From assembly GCA_037783545.1 (NCBI GenBank), contig JBBELK010000329.1, positions 944,501-1,008,500 on the forward strand: 64,000 nucleotides of DNA. The letters run 5' to 3'. Shown one piece after another: positions 23,941 to 38,900 of this stretch (within the stretch, counting starts at the first letter, position 1; the number at the start of each line of letters is the position of its first letter). Position numbers and translations under genes: made by a program. Source of the DNA: Henricia sp. BOLD:AAB3569 (lineage: Eukaryota > Echinodermata > Asteroidea > Spinulosida > Echinasteridae). The notes beneath the pieces are model-generated. The model was not told the origin of the DNA and made no database searches. It saw only the letters and a program-made list of their open reading frames with translations.

Positions 23941-26900
23941 TGTTCGTACCAAAAGAATGGGCAATGGGCATGCAAAGGCACAAAGACCAGAAACCGGGCA
24001 ATTTGAAAAGAAAAACAAGAATTTTTTACCCCTTCCTCGGTGGTTTGAATCGCTTTAATCTGCTGCTCAGTCAAACTGCCGAGGGTCTCCTGATCCATCC
24101 TGTAAGATTACAAGAGACCAATTCTTAAGCCACAGTCTGGGTGGAATGTGAAAGTTTCTATTAGTTTAATCAAGGCTAACATAATAAGGCCAACAGAAGT
24201 CTGGTTGTATCGAAAATCAAATCAAAAGTAATAGATGATCGTACACGCAAGACTGCCACTGTTACATTTCATTTAAAGAGCTTGTGGAATGATTATGATG
24301 CACAGAGTTTTAACTTGCAGGACTTTTTTCAGCAAAATTGCATTTATGACTTTCATGAGGTTTTCACATGGTCCTGGATTTAGCGACAGATTCCCTGGAA
24401 AATTACTGATCTCACAACTCCTGACACAGATAAAACTCTCGTGGATTGAATATCAACAACTTCAGAGATTCCCAGATGTAAAGTCAAAAGATTTACCTAA
24501 TATCCAAGTATCTCCTTCAAAATTCAGGAAGTTGGCAGCTGTGGTTTTGGATGTCAAGCTATAACCTAGCATGAACTCCAACAACAATAGCATTCTTTTA
24601 TGAATGCTCGTCTTTTGTAATACGAGTATTCTCATAGTGAACTTGTGATTTTGCTTTCCGACTCACCCGTGGCCATCAACATCATCTAAACCGGACAAAT
24701 GCCGTTCCCTGCCTGGTGATGAGGCAAACGGATCCTCGGTTTGAGGCTGTGGCGATTGCGGTGGAGTGGTACACTCGCTGAATGAAATCTCCCGTCTTCT
24801 CTCAAGAAATGCTGAGTCATGGTCCATCATGCTATCCTCCTGGTCCGATTCGTACAGCTCAGGGGGCAAGGTCAGGCAGATGAGGTCAAGGGTCACAGAG
24901 AGGTCAGCGGGGTCAATCTCCTCCTCGGGGGGATTCTCAAGGCAGTTGATGAGATGTCCTGTGTGTGGAGACACGCACAAAAGGGATATAAGACTCTGCA
25001 CTAGCGGCCATGTAGATGATGTGACAATAGATCCATAAAGTGCCTACTCATTGCATGATGCAAACTGACAATGAGATTGTTCCATAAATGGCTTGCAGTT
25101 TGTACTTTTGTTAGACATTACATGAAAATGTGTTTACCCACCAAGGCAAGTTGGTAGAGTCCTCCTTGACATGTTGCCCACATTATTCTTGAGCTTGACT
25201 GAGCATACCAAATGCACAAATAGGGGACACATCTCCTCCTCATAACTACCCATCAATGATTCGGTTGACGTGCTTTGCTGGTCGTCATCGTTGCTTTCTC
25301 TGTAGGAATTCTTGTCGCCTCGTCTTAGGGATGACTGGTAGACATCAACAATGGAATTAATCTTGTTCTCCGAGACAGGAATTTCTTCATTGTCTGATGT
25401 GTAGCTTGTAACTTGAGAATCGGAACATAATACAGTAAAATCGTGATTATTATTCCTCGAATATGTACATTAAAATTTTGAGTTAAACAGTTTAATCTTT
25501 TGGGTTTCTGCCTTGATAGGAAGTCAGTAATTTGAGTTGAATAGGTGAGTTTGACTTAGCGCAGAACTGCCAAGTTTCCTAGGTTTTGGAGAAGACACCT
25601 GGGGCCGATTTCACCAAGCACCACGATCCTTCGTAAAACCAGTTGCAATGGGTATACATGTACCACCATAGCGTGCATCTCGAGTTACAAAGGATCGCAA
25701 CGCTTCATGAAATTGACTCCTGAGAATGTTAAATGGAGGTTTTTTTTATCTATGTTGGGAGTAAAAAGATCAGTCACTTTCCAGATAATCTGTTGCAAGA
25801 TCTGAGCGAGTGCAGTTCTGTTAATAGTGTGATTTCAATGCACCAACTTCTAAACTAGGATGAGAAAGGACATTAAATTAAATTCCTAAACAAGTTCCAT
25901 CAACCTTTTTAGATGTGACATTTGAATGATTTGTATTTCTCTACAATGTAAAATGAAGGCATACCACTCATTTGCTCCGAGTTTGTTTCTTCAGGGATAG
26001 TGGACCCTGCCGGTTTCTCTGGTTTAACAGATATCGAGATTGATTTCTCGTCTTCGTCTACACCTTCGTGGAACAGAACATCCATCTGTGGGGTCAACAA
26101 GAAATGTAGAGGATATCACCAGATTCGATTACAACCTAAATTTGAGTCTTTCACGGTAATATGGGAAACATTTTGCAAAAATTAAGATTTTCATACAAAT
26201 AACTTTATCTCGTCTCACAATAAAAGAAAAAACCTTTAGGTTGTTCTCAGGAGATAAACTCCAAAACAGGCACAAAACCAGTGTGACAGCAAGCCTGTTT
26301 GAAACCTCCCGGGACAAATTTTTCACACAACGTATGTAACAAAGACAGACACTGTAGATTCCTTCGTTCACGTACCTCGATGTCCTGAAATTCCGGCTGG
26401 CGGAAGTACCATATATCAGGATTGGAGGGTACCGATTCAAAGTGGTCACCCATGACCTCATTAAACTTTGTCTGTATCAGCCTATGTAGGTCACTGGTCC
26501 CCGTGGGGCACGGTTTGCTGGATGTTAATGCAGCTAGAGGAACTTTGACTGATTGGAGCTGATGCGGTTTGGATAATGAAGGTTTGTGAGGTCTGGGAGA
26601 TGATTTGGTTTTCAGATGGGACCTATGAATTGACAAAACAATTTGTAGCCATCAAAAATAATACTCTAAGATTTTAATGATGGTATAAATTACAAATAAC
26701 AGACATAATTAAATTTCAGAATTTTATCTGAAAAAGGGAAACCATAAAAGCCTCGTGTAAAAGATTATTGAATTCTTATTGTTACTGACTTTTTCCCCAT
26801 TCAGGAACAACCCAATTACCCTGGAGAAAGAGTGTTATGTCAGATGTTAGAGTGAAAGAGTGAATGAGTGAGTTCAGGTTTAATGCCGTGCCAGTATCAG

Positions 26901-29900
26901 TGGCTATTTTCACGGCAGGATTACATTAATATTTATACAAACGATTGATTGAATTTAAAGGTAATTATATCTTGTAAACTGTATAAAATCTGAAACCTTA
27001 GAGCTAGTTGTATAAAAATATTCACGTACATGTAAGTAGCGAATGAGATTCAGAGCTATTGCACAACAGTACAGTATTTCCCCCAGACACCCTGTCTAAT
27101 GGTGACGCAAGGCCGACCATTTCACAGCAGTTCAAGGGCCCGGGCCCCGCCGATATGTTTACAGGTTAAACTACAGACACTAGGACCAGTGGTAATACTT
27201 TCTACTTTGAATCCACATGAACTCACAAGAAAATTAAGAACAAATTAATAATGAAATAAATGTTGCTGACCTGGTCATTGATTGTTCCAAATCGGCATCA
27301 TCATCGTCCTGATCAATATCCACCTGATCAGCAAATTGAATCTTCTTGGCTAAAAGACTGCTAGCCTGTTGCTCAAGGCTTATCTATGATGGACGTAATA
27401 AAACAAGAAATTAGCCTATTAGCAGCTGCATTACAGTGTAATAGACGGTGGACACGTTTGGGGGCAATCTTATTGTCACTTTATGGATATATTGTTTAAA
27501 GGTAGACCACATGATTGGTAAACTGTTAAAGCGGGCGTTATTTCCACTCCAGATTAGAAGCCTGTGTTGATAAAACTGCCCTGAAGAAATTTAAAAACTT
27601 GAAAAATCCATGCATGGTTTTTGTGTCTTTTGCAAAATACTTTTTTAGAAAAGCACCTTCAGTTGTCAATAAACTCACACAAACTACCATTTTGGACTGA
27701 AATAACATCTATGTGGTGTTTGGTACCATTGTTATTAACACCTTGAGTAAGGTATTATTTGTCAACTTGTGAAAACAAAATGTGGGTCACTGCAAATGAT
27801 GTACTCTACCTTTAACTTAAAAAACTTCTAACATGGCTGTTGGTGCAAAAAGTCTATATATTGTACTTATTCACTGAAGATTTGATAAAAGCATAGAGTG
27901 CTGGGGTGGCTTTAGGCAGTGTAGGGGGCAATATGCAGGGCGGAATGGGGTAGTTTAAGGCATCACTCCAAAAAAGGCCAGAAACTACTCTATACAATAC
28001 ATTTTCCTGTACCTTTAAGCTTATAAAGATATAATTCATGCAACTTCAAGGATATCAGAGAGGGAATTCTAAGTTTTAATAATTGCTCTGAGAAAAGAAA
28101 TCTATGCAAGGACACTGTTGTTTTTACCTTTTCACAATACTTTCTGACATGTCCACAGACAGCATGCAGAAAGTGTGTGATATCTATGTCGTGTAGGGAT
28201 TCCACACAGATGTAGTCCAATGCCATGTGTACATCATGAGCGTCGATATACTGCCCTCGTTGCAGACTCTTGAAGATTCCCATGACAAAATACTTGCTGA
28301 TCTTGTTTCCAAGTTGGGAACAGAATCGCCCCAAGATCTTACTGGGCTGGCCTGAGCTTAGGCTTCGACATGGCAGGTCCCCAGAATCAAGATGGGACTT
28401 GGACGAGTGTCTTGAGAGGGACCCACGAGGGGTACAGTTCCCACTTCTAGATGGGGTGAAAGCTTGTTGTTGGGCTTCCAAGGAGGCGAATGTTAGATCT
28501 TGGAAGACGTCTGAAGGGATGTTGTAGTCATCGTGTTTCAGGAGTTGGTGTCTGAGGGAGGACAGAGAGCAGTCATAGATGTATATGGGTAGAGTCAGAC
28601 ACTGCTTAAGATCTGCTTCTTGTTGGGGACGAGTCTCGTCTTTACCATCTGGGAAATCTTCAGCGGCATCTTCTGACCTGGAATCTGCATCCTTTGCACT
28701 TTTTTTTGATTGAACCGATTCCACTCGATCCTGTGTTTCTAGTTTCCTAGAATCGCAGGGTTTTGTTTCAATGTTTGCGTCCATTTTACTGTACTCCGGG
28801 ATTTTATCCTCGTTTTTGGCTTTCCCCAAGTCTGTGAGTTTCTGCAGATCTTCGTAGCTCGCGGGAACAAAGACCAAGACCAGATGGGGAAGGGGTTTGG
28901 CATCTTTATCCGCATCGGGAGTTCTGATGACATCTTTGACGTAACAGATCCATCGCGGGATGATACTCTCACGACGAGCCTGTCCGTCTTTCATTGCTTG
29001 ATGCCAGGCTTCAGGTTGCGTGCTGGACAAGGAATCTGAAAGGTCTGTTGCTAAACTTGTCGTGCGTCCAGCTTCCCCTTTTAAAATCTGCCCCCTGACA
29101 ATCGCCATAAGTGTCTCAAAGTCTCCGTCTGAGAGGTTAAATGGAGCTGGGTGGTTATCCCAATCACGACTTCGCTCCAAGGCCATCTTGACAAACGTGA
29201 GACTGTCTTCTTCAGATAGAGTGAGTTCATGGTCGGTCATCTTGGTCAAAGCATGCAGGAGAAGGCAGTACAGAGTATTGTTGGGCTTTGGGTAGCGGGG
29301 AAAGTAAGGCCTTGGATGGGCGTCATCTGGGGCATTCTCAGGAGGAAGATCATAACTCGTTTCTAGTGTTAAATTACAGCAAAAAATATAAAATAGTATG
29401 GTTAGATTGAAGTATGTGGAAAGTATTAATAATAATGGAGACATTTATATCGCGCACATATCCATCCCAAAGATGCTTAAAGCACTGTCACATTATTATT
29501 ACCCCTGTTCATTGGGCTCAATAATATCATTCCTCAATCTTTCTCAAATCCTTGGGGAGCATTCATTCCTGTGAGATAGTAAGATCAGATTGATATATGT
29601 AGAAACAATGCAAAGTAATGAGTGTGGTGGCCCAGAATATTAAAAAATTCCATGTACCATAATGAATTTTTGCACCCATGCTACACAGAGAAAAAATAGG
29701 GAAACTTTCGAAAAATACTGGTAATAAATGCTGGTAGAGCATCTGCCTGTGTGTCAAAGGTCTCAGGTTCGAATCTCAATGAGGACCATATAATGTTTTT
29801 CTCATCCCCTGTTTGGATGTTTCGTTTCTGTGGCGATTAGCCACTGCACCAAATATTGCAATTGAGATAACTTATATTGTCCACAAATGACAAACAAACC

Positions 29901-32900
29901 TTCAATGTACGTAGAGCATAGGATCTCAGCTTGTTGGCATTTGGGCAGGAGTTTCAACACTTCCAACGAACACGGCAAGTGAGTGATGGACTCGCTCAGT
30001 TTTAGTCTCTCCCCCACCGTGTCTGTCGAGGGGTGTGTCGTGAGGGGGCCTGGTACGGCCGTGTCGTGGCACATGGCTCGGAGATGTTCAAAGGTTAGAA
30101 GAGTTGAGATGACCTCATGGTCGAGTGGAAAAATCTGCCAATGAAAACAGCAATAATGATGTAATTCATAACAATTCCAATTCACGAAACAAGTCAGTTT
30201 CAAACAAATGGAGTACTACAATAGTATGTGGTTTGCTGCATCGCACTTGTGACCTGCTTAATTCCACAACTTGCCTTGTGGGTTCAATTCTTTGCCGGTG
30301 ATACATAAAAGCCAAGAGAGTGTTAAAGTGTCAAGACAGTGGGGAGGAGAACAAAATAATTTAATCCACGCCATGTCTCACCACTTGCGGGACGTCATCA
30401 TAATAGCAATTCTGGAAGTGTTCTCTCTGGGAGGGTACATCAAAGGCCGTTCCACTCTGAGGTTCCACCCAAACCTCGGTCACTAGCTGCAGTCGACTGT
30501 CTGCTTCAGCTGTGTCCTGTTCATCAAGGGGCGCCAAGTCAGGATGAGTAGACCGTCTGAGGCAAAATGAGAGAGAGAATTAAAGGCACAGGCTCGTCAG
30601 CAATGCGCGCGCGCCAAATTCGTGCTAAGAAATACACAGCTCCATAGCAAAGGCATGGAGCTGCGTTTTCAGCGTATTTCGTGGCACGAAGCTGGCGCGC
30701 GCACATTGCTGACGAGCCTGTGCATTTAATAGACGAATCACAAATTAATAAATTTTAGACCGATCTGCGCACTTCCGGGTTTGATAATGAGGCTCTTCGT
30801 GTTAAGCAACTGAAGTGAATTCACAATCACTCCTAAATGCCACATATAACAGCACACGTACATACCCAGTCACTGTACAATACTGTACTAGTAGCGCACG
30901 CGTACTGATGACTTGACACAAAGAGACTCGGTTTCAATGCGGATGTGCGCAGACCGGGCTAATGTGAAATTTGTCTTTAGCGATTCTGGAAGTGTTCCCT
31001 CTTGGGGCATGTTTATTTCAGACGGATTTTGATCTAGATCTGCATAGATCTAAGGTGAAATAATTCACTTTGCGCAGACTGTGATCGGGATCTGTGATAT
31101 CCGCGATTCTTCTTTTGAGGTAGTTCAGTGATCTCCACTACCACAAAATCATCAGAAGTACCGTTAGCGCCCGGACAAAAAATTGCCGCCCGGACAAAAC
31201 ATTGTGCCGCTCGGACAAACAAAATATAATTTCTCCTCCAAAACACTATGAAAGTACAGCCAAGTCATTCCAAAATGAGGTGTAAATTCACCTAAAGTGA
31301 TTCGGTAGCCACTGGTGTCATTATCGGTCATTTACCACGCATATCTATCGGATCGGCGACCCAAATCCGCATCAATAACGGCCATTGAAGAGGGCGCTGT
31401 TGATCGGCTGCCACCGTAATTTTTTACTCTCTGTGTGTTCCGTTTTTAATCGTCTTGAATCGCCTTTGATTTCTATGATTGACGTTTTGCATAGTTATAG
31501 TGTCTTTTTATCTGATGTTGGACGTCTTTTGGTGCTCTTTTGACTTTGTAAATTGGATTTAGTAAAGAGATTTCTGCGCAAAAACTTGTGCTGATTCTGC
31601 ATGGAACCGGCGCCGCCATGTTAGATCGGGATGACTTTAGTACAACACACGCATGTACGGTGACTGTAGTCTACAACTTTTTTATTCAATGGGATTTTTC
31701 CTCTATGGTAGAGATTCTTTGTTGAACATCCGCAAGTGTGTGATAAACAAGCCTATTAACATCATAGATTTATCCCTGTGGAACAAGCTTAAGGAACTTA
31801 AGATTGCTAAGAAGACAAAACGCGGTTGCCGTGGTGGACGAAATAAACAAAGACAAATTAAGGTTCAAATATTGACAAGGCTGAATTCTGACGGTGTCAT
31901 TCCCAATGATTGTGACCCTTCAAGAACGGTAAATCACCGAAATTTGACAAAAGTTCCAATTCATAATATAAAAGAATTATATTTACAACGAACCAGATTC
32001 GCTTGCTGGAACTCGCGATCTATAAAGAACAAAACTACGCACGTGTCTGACTTGATTATCACGCATCGTTCTTGCTGTCACCGAGTCCTGGCAAACAGGT
32101 GATCAAAGAGACAACTGCGTTATTGCTGATATCTTGGCAACTCTACCTGGGTATGCAATATACTGTGCACCGAGAAAAGCTAGAATAGGCGGCGGCATCT
32201 GCATAATCTACTGTAAGGAGTTTGCAGTCAAGACTAATGAAACATCTGACTCGGATTCTTTTGAATTTGTGGATATTTTCTTTACGTCGTCAAATCAATC
32301 TTCCTTTAGATTGGTAATTATATACCGCCCTCCTCGTTCCAAGAAGAACCCTGTCACAATGTCTCAGTTCTTCGCCGATTTTTCATCATTGACTGAATCT
32401 GTCTCCGTTTATCCTGGGAGATGTCTCATAGCAGGCGACCTCAACATTCATCTGGATACAGCAGATGACCATGATGCGAGAAGAATGCATGACATTTTAT
32501 CCTCCGCTGGATTAAAACAACATATTACTCAGAGCACTCACAAGCATGGCCACACGTTAGACGTGATCATCTCGCGTGTTTGTGAAGATCTGGTTGTTAA
32601 ACCGTCGGTTATTCATGGATTAAAATCAGATCATCATGCTGTCAAATGTTATCTCAATGTTTCGCGCCCTAATCCTTGCAAACAGACTGTGAAGTTCCGT
32701 AAACTTCAAGGCATTAATCTGAACGATCTCAGTAAGGACATCCTTTCCTCTGATCTGAGTGAGGGCACGGGTGATCTTGCTTCCTTAATTGAGAGATACG
32801 ACACCGCTTTACGCAAGCTCATGGATAAACATGCCCCTGAAGTTGAACACCAAATCTCGCTTCGTCCTCATGCTCCATGGTACAGTGACAGCCTCCGCAA

Positions 32901-35900
32901 TGAGAAGAGAAAGAATCGTCAACTGGAACGAAAAATGATTAAATCGGGTCTGCAGATCGATAAAGACATTTTTCAGGAGCATTGTGACAATTATCACAAG
33001 ACATTACATCGAGCAAAGTTAGACCATTATAAATCAAAGTTTGTTGGATGCAATCAAAAACAACTGTTTCGAATGGTTGAGAAACTTTCAGCTGTCAAAG
33101 CAACAAAGTCACTCCCCTCGCACGACTCGCTGAAATCGCTGACTGCAGATTTTCATCATTTCTTTGACTCAAAGATCCAGAAAATACGCGAAGATTTAGC
33201 TGATTGTGAGGCACCATCAATGTCAGTTGAAATCCACGAATCATGTGACTCTACATTCAGCACATTTGATCAAGTTGACAGTGAATGGGTACGTAAGATC
33301 ATCCTGATCTCCTCCAAGACAACTTGTGCTCTGGACCCCATTCCAACTCGGATTCTAGCGAAGACAGAGATCCTCGACGCACTCCTTCCCACAATCACCA
33401 GGATAATAAACACGTCGCTCTCAGAAGGTCTTATTCCATCGAGCATGAAGCGTGCACTTGTTACTCCACTAATCAAGAAAACTAATGCTGATCAAGACGT
33501 GCTCAAGAACTATCGTCCGATCTCTCATCTGCCGTTTCTGTTCAAGACAATTGAACGCGCAGCAAGTAATCAGATCCAGGATTATGTCGGAGATAACGAC
33601 CTTAATGCAAGCCATCAATCGGCATATCGTAAGCTCCACAGCACGGAGACAGCACTTGTCCGTATTACCAACGATATCTTACGAGCTGTCGATAATCACC
33701 GCCGAGTTATCGTCGTGCTATTAGACCTGTCGGCAGCATTTGATACGCTGGATCATGAAGTGCTGCTCCGACGACTTCAGGATCGGTTCGGCATTACTGG
33801 CACTGCTTTATGCTGGATGAAATCTTATTTCCATGATCGCGAACAGTGTGTTGTCATAAATGGAGTAAAATCAGACTGGAAGCGTGTTCATTGTGGCGTT
33901 CCACAGGGATCCGTCTTCGGGCCTTTGGCTTTCTCCTACTACTCTGCACCAATCGAGGACATAATTAAAGCACACGGCCTGGAATGTATGATCTATGCGG
34001 ACGACAGTCAGATCTACTTCTGTTTCAACGACAACGAAATAAATGCTGCTGTTCTGCAGATTGAAAATTGCATAGCGGACATAAAGAGCTGGATGTCAAC
34101 CAATCAGCTGAAACTGAACGATAGTAAGACGGAGATCTTAAATCTGACCTCGCGGTTTATTCCTCCAACCCAAGCTCCATCTCTTCGTGTCGGTAGAGAT
34201 GTCATTGTGCCGTCAACATCTGCACGTGATCTGGGTGTCGTCATCGATGAGCACATCACTATGAAACAACATGTGAACAGTGTTTGCCAACGTGCATCTT
34301 TTGCACTGCATAGCCTTGGCAAGCTTAGACCATACCTTGACCACGAGACTGCAGAAAAGCTAGTCCACGCATTTGTAAGTTCGAGGCTGGATTCCTGCAA
34401 CAGTCTGCTTTTTGGACTCCCTCAAACTGAACTTGACAGATTACAAAGAGTCCAAAACGCGGCTGCAAGGCTAGTCACAGGTATCAAGGGTCGTGTGCAC
34501 ATCAAACCTGTTTTGCGGCAATTACATTGGTTGCCCATTCGCAAGCGAATCGTGTTTAAGATTCTTCTGCTAACATTTAAAGCGATCAATGGATTCGCGC
34601 CTGGCTATATTGTCGATATTCTGACAATTTATCGTCCCGGGAGAAGCCTGCGATCATCGACCACCGAAGGCATTCTGCTGCAGCCTCCATCTACTAGAGC
34701 CATCAAAACAGCTAGTTATGGAGATCGCGCTTTCTCTTCCGCGGCACCCAAGCTGTGGAACCAACTACCATCCGCCATCCGTGCTGCTGAATCTGTTGGT
34801 CGCTTCAAATCAATGCTTAAGACACATCTTTTCAACCAATCAGAGAACTAATAAGTAAACTGTTCTAAAAGCTAACTTGCCATTTCATGATCATGATCAT
34901 GACGATCTTTATCGCTATGAATTTTTATAAATGTACATACACTGTAAAGCGCTTTGAGGTGTTTCGTAAGGCGCTATAAAAACACGGTTTTATTATTATT
35001 ATTATTATGACCATGATAACAGTATGCATTTGTTGAACAGCGCCCTCGAGAGGCGAATGTGTTGACCTCTTGAGGGCGCTGCATGCTAACCACTGTGCCG
35101 CGGCGTACGGGTGCATTCGTGGTTGTGTGTTTGGGTGAGTAAGTGCGTGCCGTTGGCCTCCCCCCCCCCCCCCCCCCCCCACTGAGCAAAATTTGGACCA
35201 GTGGAAATCACTGTAGTTCAGTGAGAGATCCAAAATGGCGACATACACCGCAATGCAAAGTGTTTATGCTATTACCTTGTTGTTCTGTCCATGTAGTGAG
35301 TGGCCGTGTGCGGTGGGAAGATAATGTATTGCACCAGGCAGGGAAACACATCGTCATCGTTATTTTCATCTGTTACTGTGTCTATCTCTGAGTCCGTCAC
35401 TCCATCTGGCACCGTGTCTGTCACCTTAGACTCAATCTTGGCTTTCCTTGCTTGCCCAGATGCAGGTTGAGTTTGATTGAATCCCGGAAAGCGATCTCGG
35501 TTATGACATTTCATTGGGTTCTAATAGGACAAATAAGATATCTTAGGATGGTGACATGATGCAACATTTTTAAAACTGTCTCCAAACATTCTTCTACTAT
35601 ATTATCCTTACACTACTCAACAAAATTGAATGATCGGCCTCTATCCCTCTATCCCTCAAAACTGTTCAGGCACAAGTAATCTCTTAAAGGTACACACCGG
35701 CCTACTGTTTACATGATTTAGTGATGTAGCAGCATTGACAATACTTTTTTTAAGGTCGTTGTGAAAAAAGATCATCAAAATATCCCGTAATTTACTAAAG
35801 AAGTGCAAAATTAACAAAAACGGTCAAAAGACAGGTTATACGCTTTAGCAGCCGTTGCAACTACGCGCGAGCCTCACAACTTTGTCACAAACGATTCGCT

Positions 35901-38900
35901 CTTCTCCTGCTCAGGATATTTCCAATTTTCTGCTCACGATTTCACTGGACAGCCCGGACGACCGAATAGGAATTTCCGTTTTCTTTTGAGGAGTTGGCAT
36001 CATGTTTTTTCTTCACGAACGTACACGAACGTACACCCGCCGTGTGTGTGTGCACTCAGACTATTTGCCGTGCTGCGCGGGGCAAATATCCTACACTCCA
36101 CGGTAGCCTGCCGTAGAACGCGCTCGCTCCCGTTCTCCGGACTCTCGAAACAAACAATTATGTTCGAATTTTCATACTTATGTTTAACTTTGTTTCATAC
36201 CTGTATAAATAGTCTCTCTTTTGTCAATTACTTATAAATATTGGGGGGAAATCAGAGTTGAATTTGGTGCAGTTCTGCAGTAACAAACTTTTATACGGCT
36301 GGAAATACAACTAACTCACAAGACCACGTGACTTTTCGGAACCAGAATTTGGTTCCGAAAAGTCACGTGACCTTGAATTTTTTAAAAGTGCTCACAAACG
36401 GCCAAATTTTACAGCGTCTTTTCAGGATATATCTAATTTACTCTCGAAGGCGTTTCAGAATAATGTATGTGTCTATTTCGAGCCCAAAATAGCCCAACAA
36501 AGCCGGTGTGTTCCTTTAAGTACATGGTGAAGCGTATTCTGAGCTCCAGTGGAACTGATGTGGATTGTGTTCTGTTGACAACTTGATAACCAATCACATG
36601 GCAACACCGCGATTTCTGTTCTCACTCCACTTTTTGAAAACTAACTGTAATTCTCATTTAATTTTGTTGAGTAGTTTATGTTTCACAATTAAACATTAAC
36701 TCCTCAATTTACCTTTGGAAGAAATTTGAAACTTTTACATTTGCAAGCAGCAAGCGCAATTGCAAAAGTGTAATTTTATGTTTTAAGTTCCGATTTTGAA
36801 TTGTTTTTAAACTGCATATTCTACAGGTACATGTACCTTCATCTTGAGTTCTGCAACAAAACTGATGATTCCTGAATTGGAGTAGGAAAAATGGAAGCCT
36901 TCCTGAAGCCTCAGGCTGTGGAAGCAAGAGATGAGGTATGTTTAATTAAAATCCCAAATTTGTTTACAAATTGTGGTGTGTATGTTTACACATACTCTGT
37001 ATAGACTATTTACGCGGAAGTATAGTTCAATTATGTCCCCTGAATCAGTCCTATAGAGTCTAAACTGATGATTGGAATGGTACCAGACTATTTATGCATT
37101 CAATCTTCGTCTTCACAAGATTTTGAATGCATACATACAGGTAGCCATCCTCTTGCAACAGTGCCCCTTTAACGCATTCCCCAAATCTTGCGTACCGAGG
37201 CCCTGTTGAAACCGGCCCCATTTCGCGGGACACAAGCGACAGAAATCTTGTCGCCTCTGCTGGACCAATCAGGACGCGTGGGCAATGCATTGCAGGCATT
37301 CAAATGTAACACGCGCAGATTGTAAACACCGTGCATGCATGTGATACATGTACTCGGTAATGCGGCCGTTGTCCGCGTCGGCGATTGGCTGCTATTTATT
37401 AAAAGCATACTGGGGAATCCGTTCCATTACATTCGTCAGCATGCATCCCTGTTATTAATTTGAAAAACTGTGGAGTAAATTTAGATAGTCGTTTGAAAGT
37501 TTGGTAGGAATGGGACAGTCATAAGGAACAGAACCCAATACAATTTCTGGAAAGTATAGAAATCGTTTCTTTTCGGCATAACATGACCGAATTGATTAAA
37601 TTACATCCAAATGACTCGGGCGAGTTGGCTCAACACAACAGCCAGCTAGTCCACAGATTTGCATGGATTTCCTTAGGGTATTGTAACGTCGCTTGGCAGA
37701 GTGGAAATTCCCTGAGATCTCAGGGGATACGATTGAACTACTCTGCTGCGTGACAAGGGTCTGTTTAGGGGTTTGGTTATGAATCCTTACTAAAACATAG
37801 CTTACTCTGTGAGTATAGAGAGTATATGAGCAGCAGCCTCCACGGATATTGGTGGACTCTGATCCGACTGCACATCCCATATCCAGCGATGATGGTGCAG
37901 GTAGCATGCCAATCGATTCAGGTCCTTAGTGGGACCTTTATTGTCCATGTAGACGGGCACTGAGCCGGTGGTGACTTGGATTGAGGTCTTAAGGTCCGTG
38001 AAATCAGGTGGCATACTCTTGTACCTAGCATACAAGGACACAATAAACAATTGTTGACTGGTGTGGTGTGGGATATATTATACAAATATTGACTGCAATG
38101 AGGGGCATGGTTAAGATTATAGGCCCAAGGTAATCTCGAAGCCATGACTATGCCCCGAGGCGGAAGCCGAGGGGCATAGTCATGGCTTTGAGATCACTGA
38201 GGGCCTATAATCTTAACCATGACCCAAATAAACAGCAGTCAATATTTGTTTTATATACCGAATGTGTAGATTTTTGTCATCTGGTTGGTTAAAAGTAACG
38301 ATACATCATACAGTCATGACAGTGGCCCTTCGAGTTTCGATTTCGAAAGCTGGTCTACGGCGGAAAAGTTGTATATTTACAGCAAACATTTGTAGCATAA
38401 TCACCTGGCACTTTAGTAGCACATTTCACCTGACAGTTTTCACTGTAGGCCACTTCAATTCCTTTCTTAAGGACTTCATCATCTACGACAGACGTCGAGA
38501 TTCCGCCATTACCGTCCTGACGAATGTTTACATGAAGCGCCCAGCTGCATAGTTGGTGCACAGCTATGCTAACACATGTAATGCGCCCGTCCGGAACCCG
38601 CTAAATGACTATGCCCGGGGCATGGCAAAGACTATTGCCCGGTGGGCATATACGCGCCGGGTCTAGCCGATTCAATGCCCCCACTTTTAACCAATCAGAT
38701 GACATGAATCTACGCATGAGGTATATAAAGAGTTTTAACACCCGAGGGAGATCACAGCACCCGAGGCAACTCCAAGGGTGCTATGAGCTCCCGAGGGTGT
38801 TCAAACCCATATCCCACATTACACCAGTCAACAATTGTTTTGTTATATCCCGTCTTGGTCTCCGTGCAGAATATCTTCTGTATTATTTGTACAAAAAAGT

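Noticed and set aside
32134..34851. 905-codon open frame as a host gene
   Set aside because: Endonuclease and reverse transcriptase motifs and an (ATT)n tail identify a non-LTR retrotransposon.
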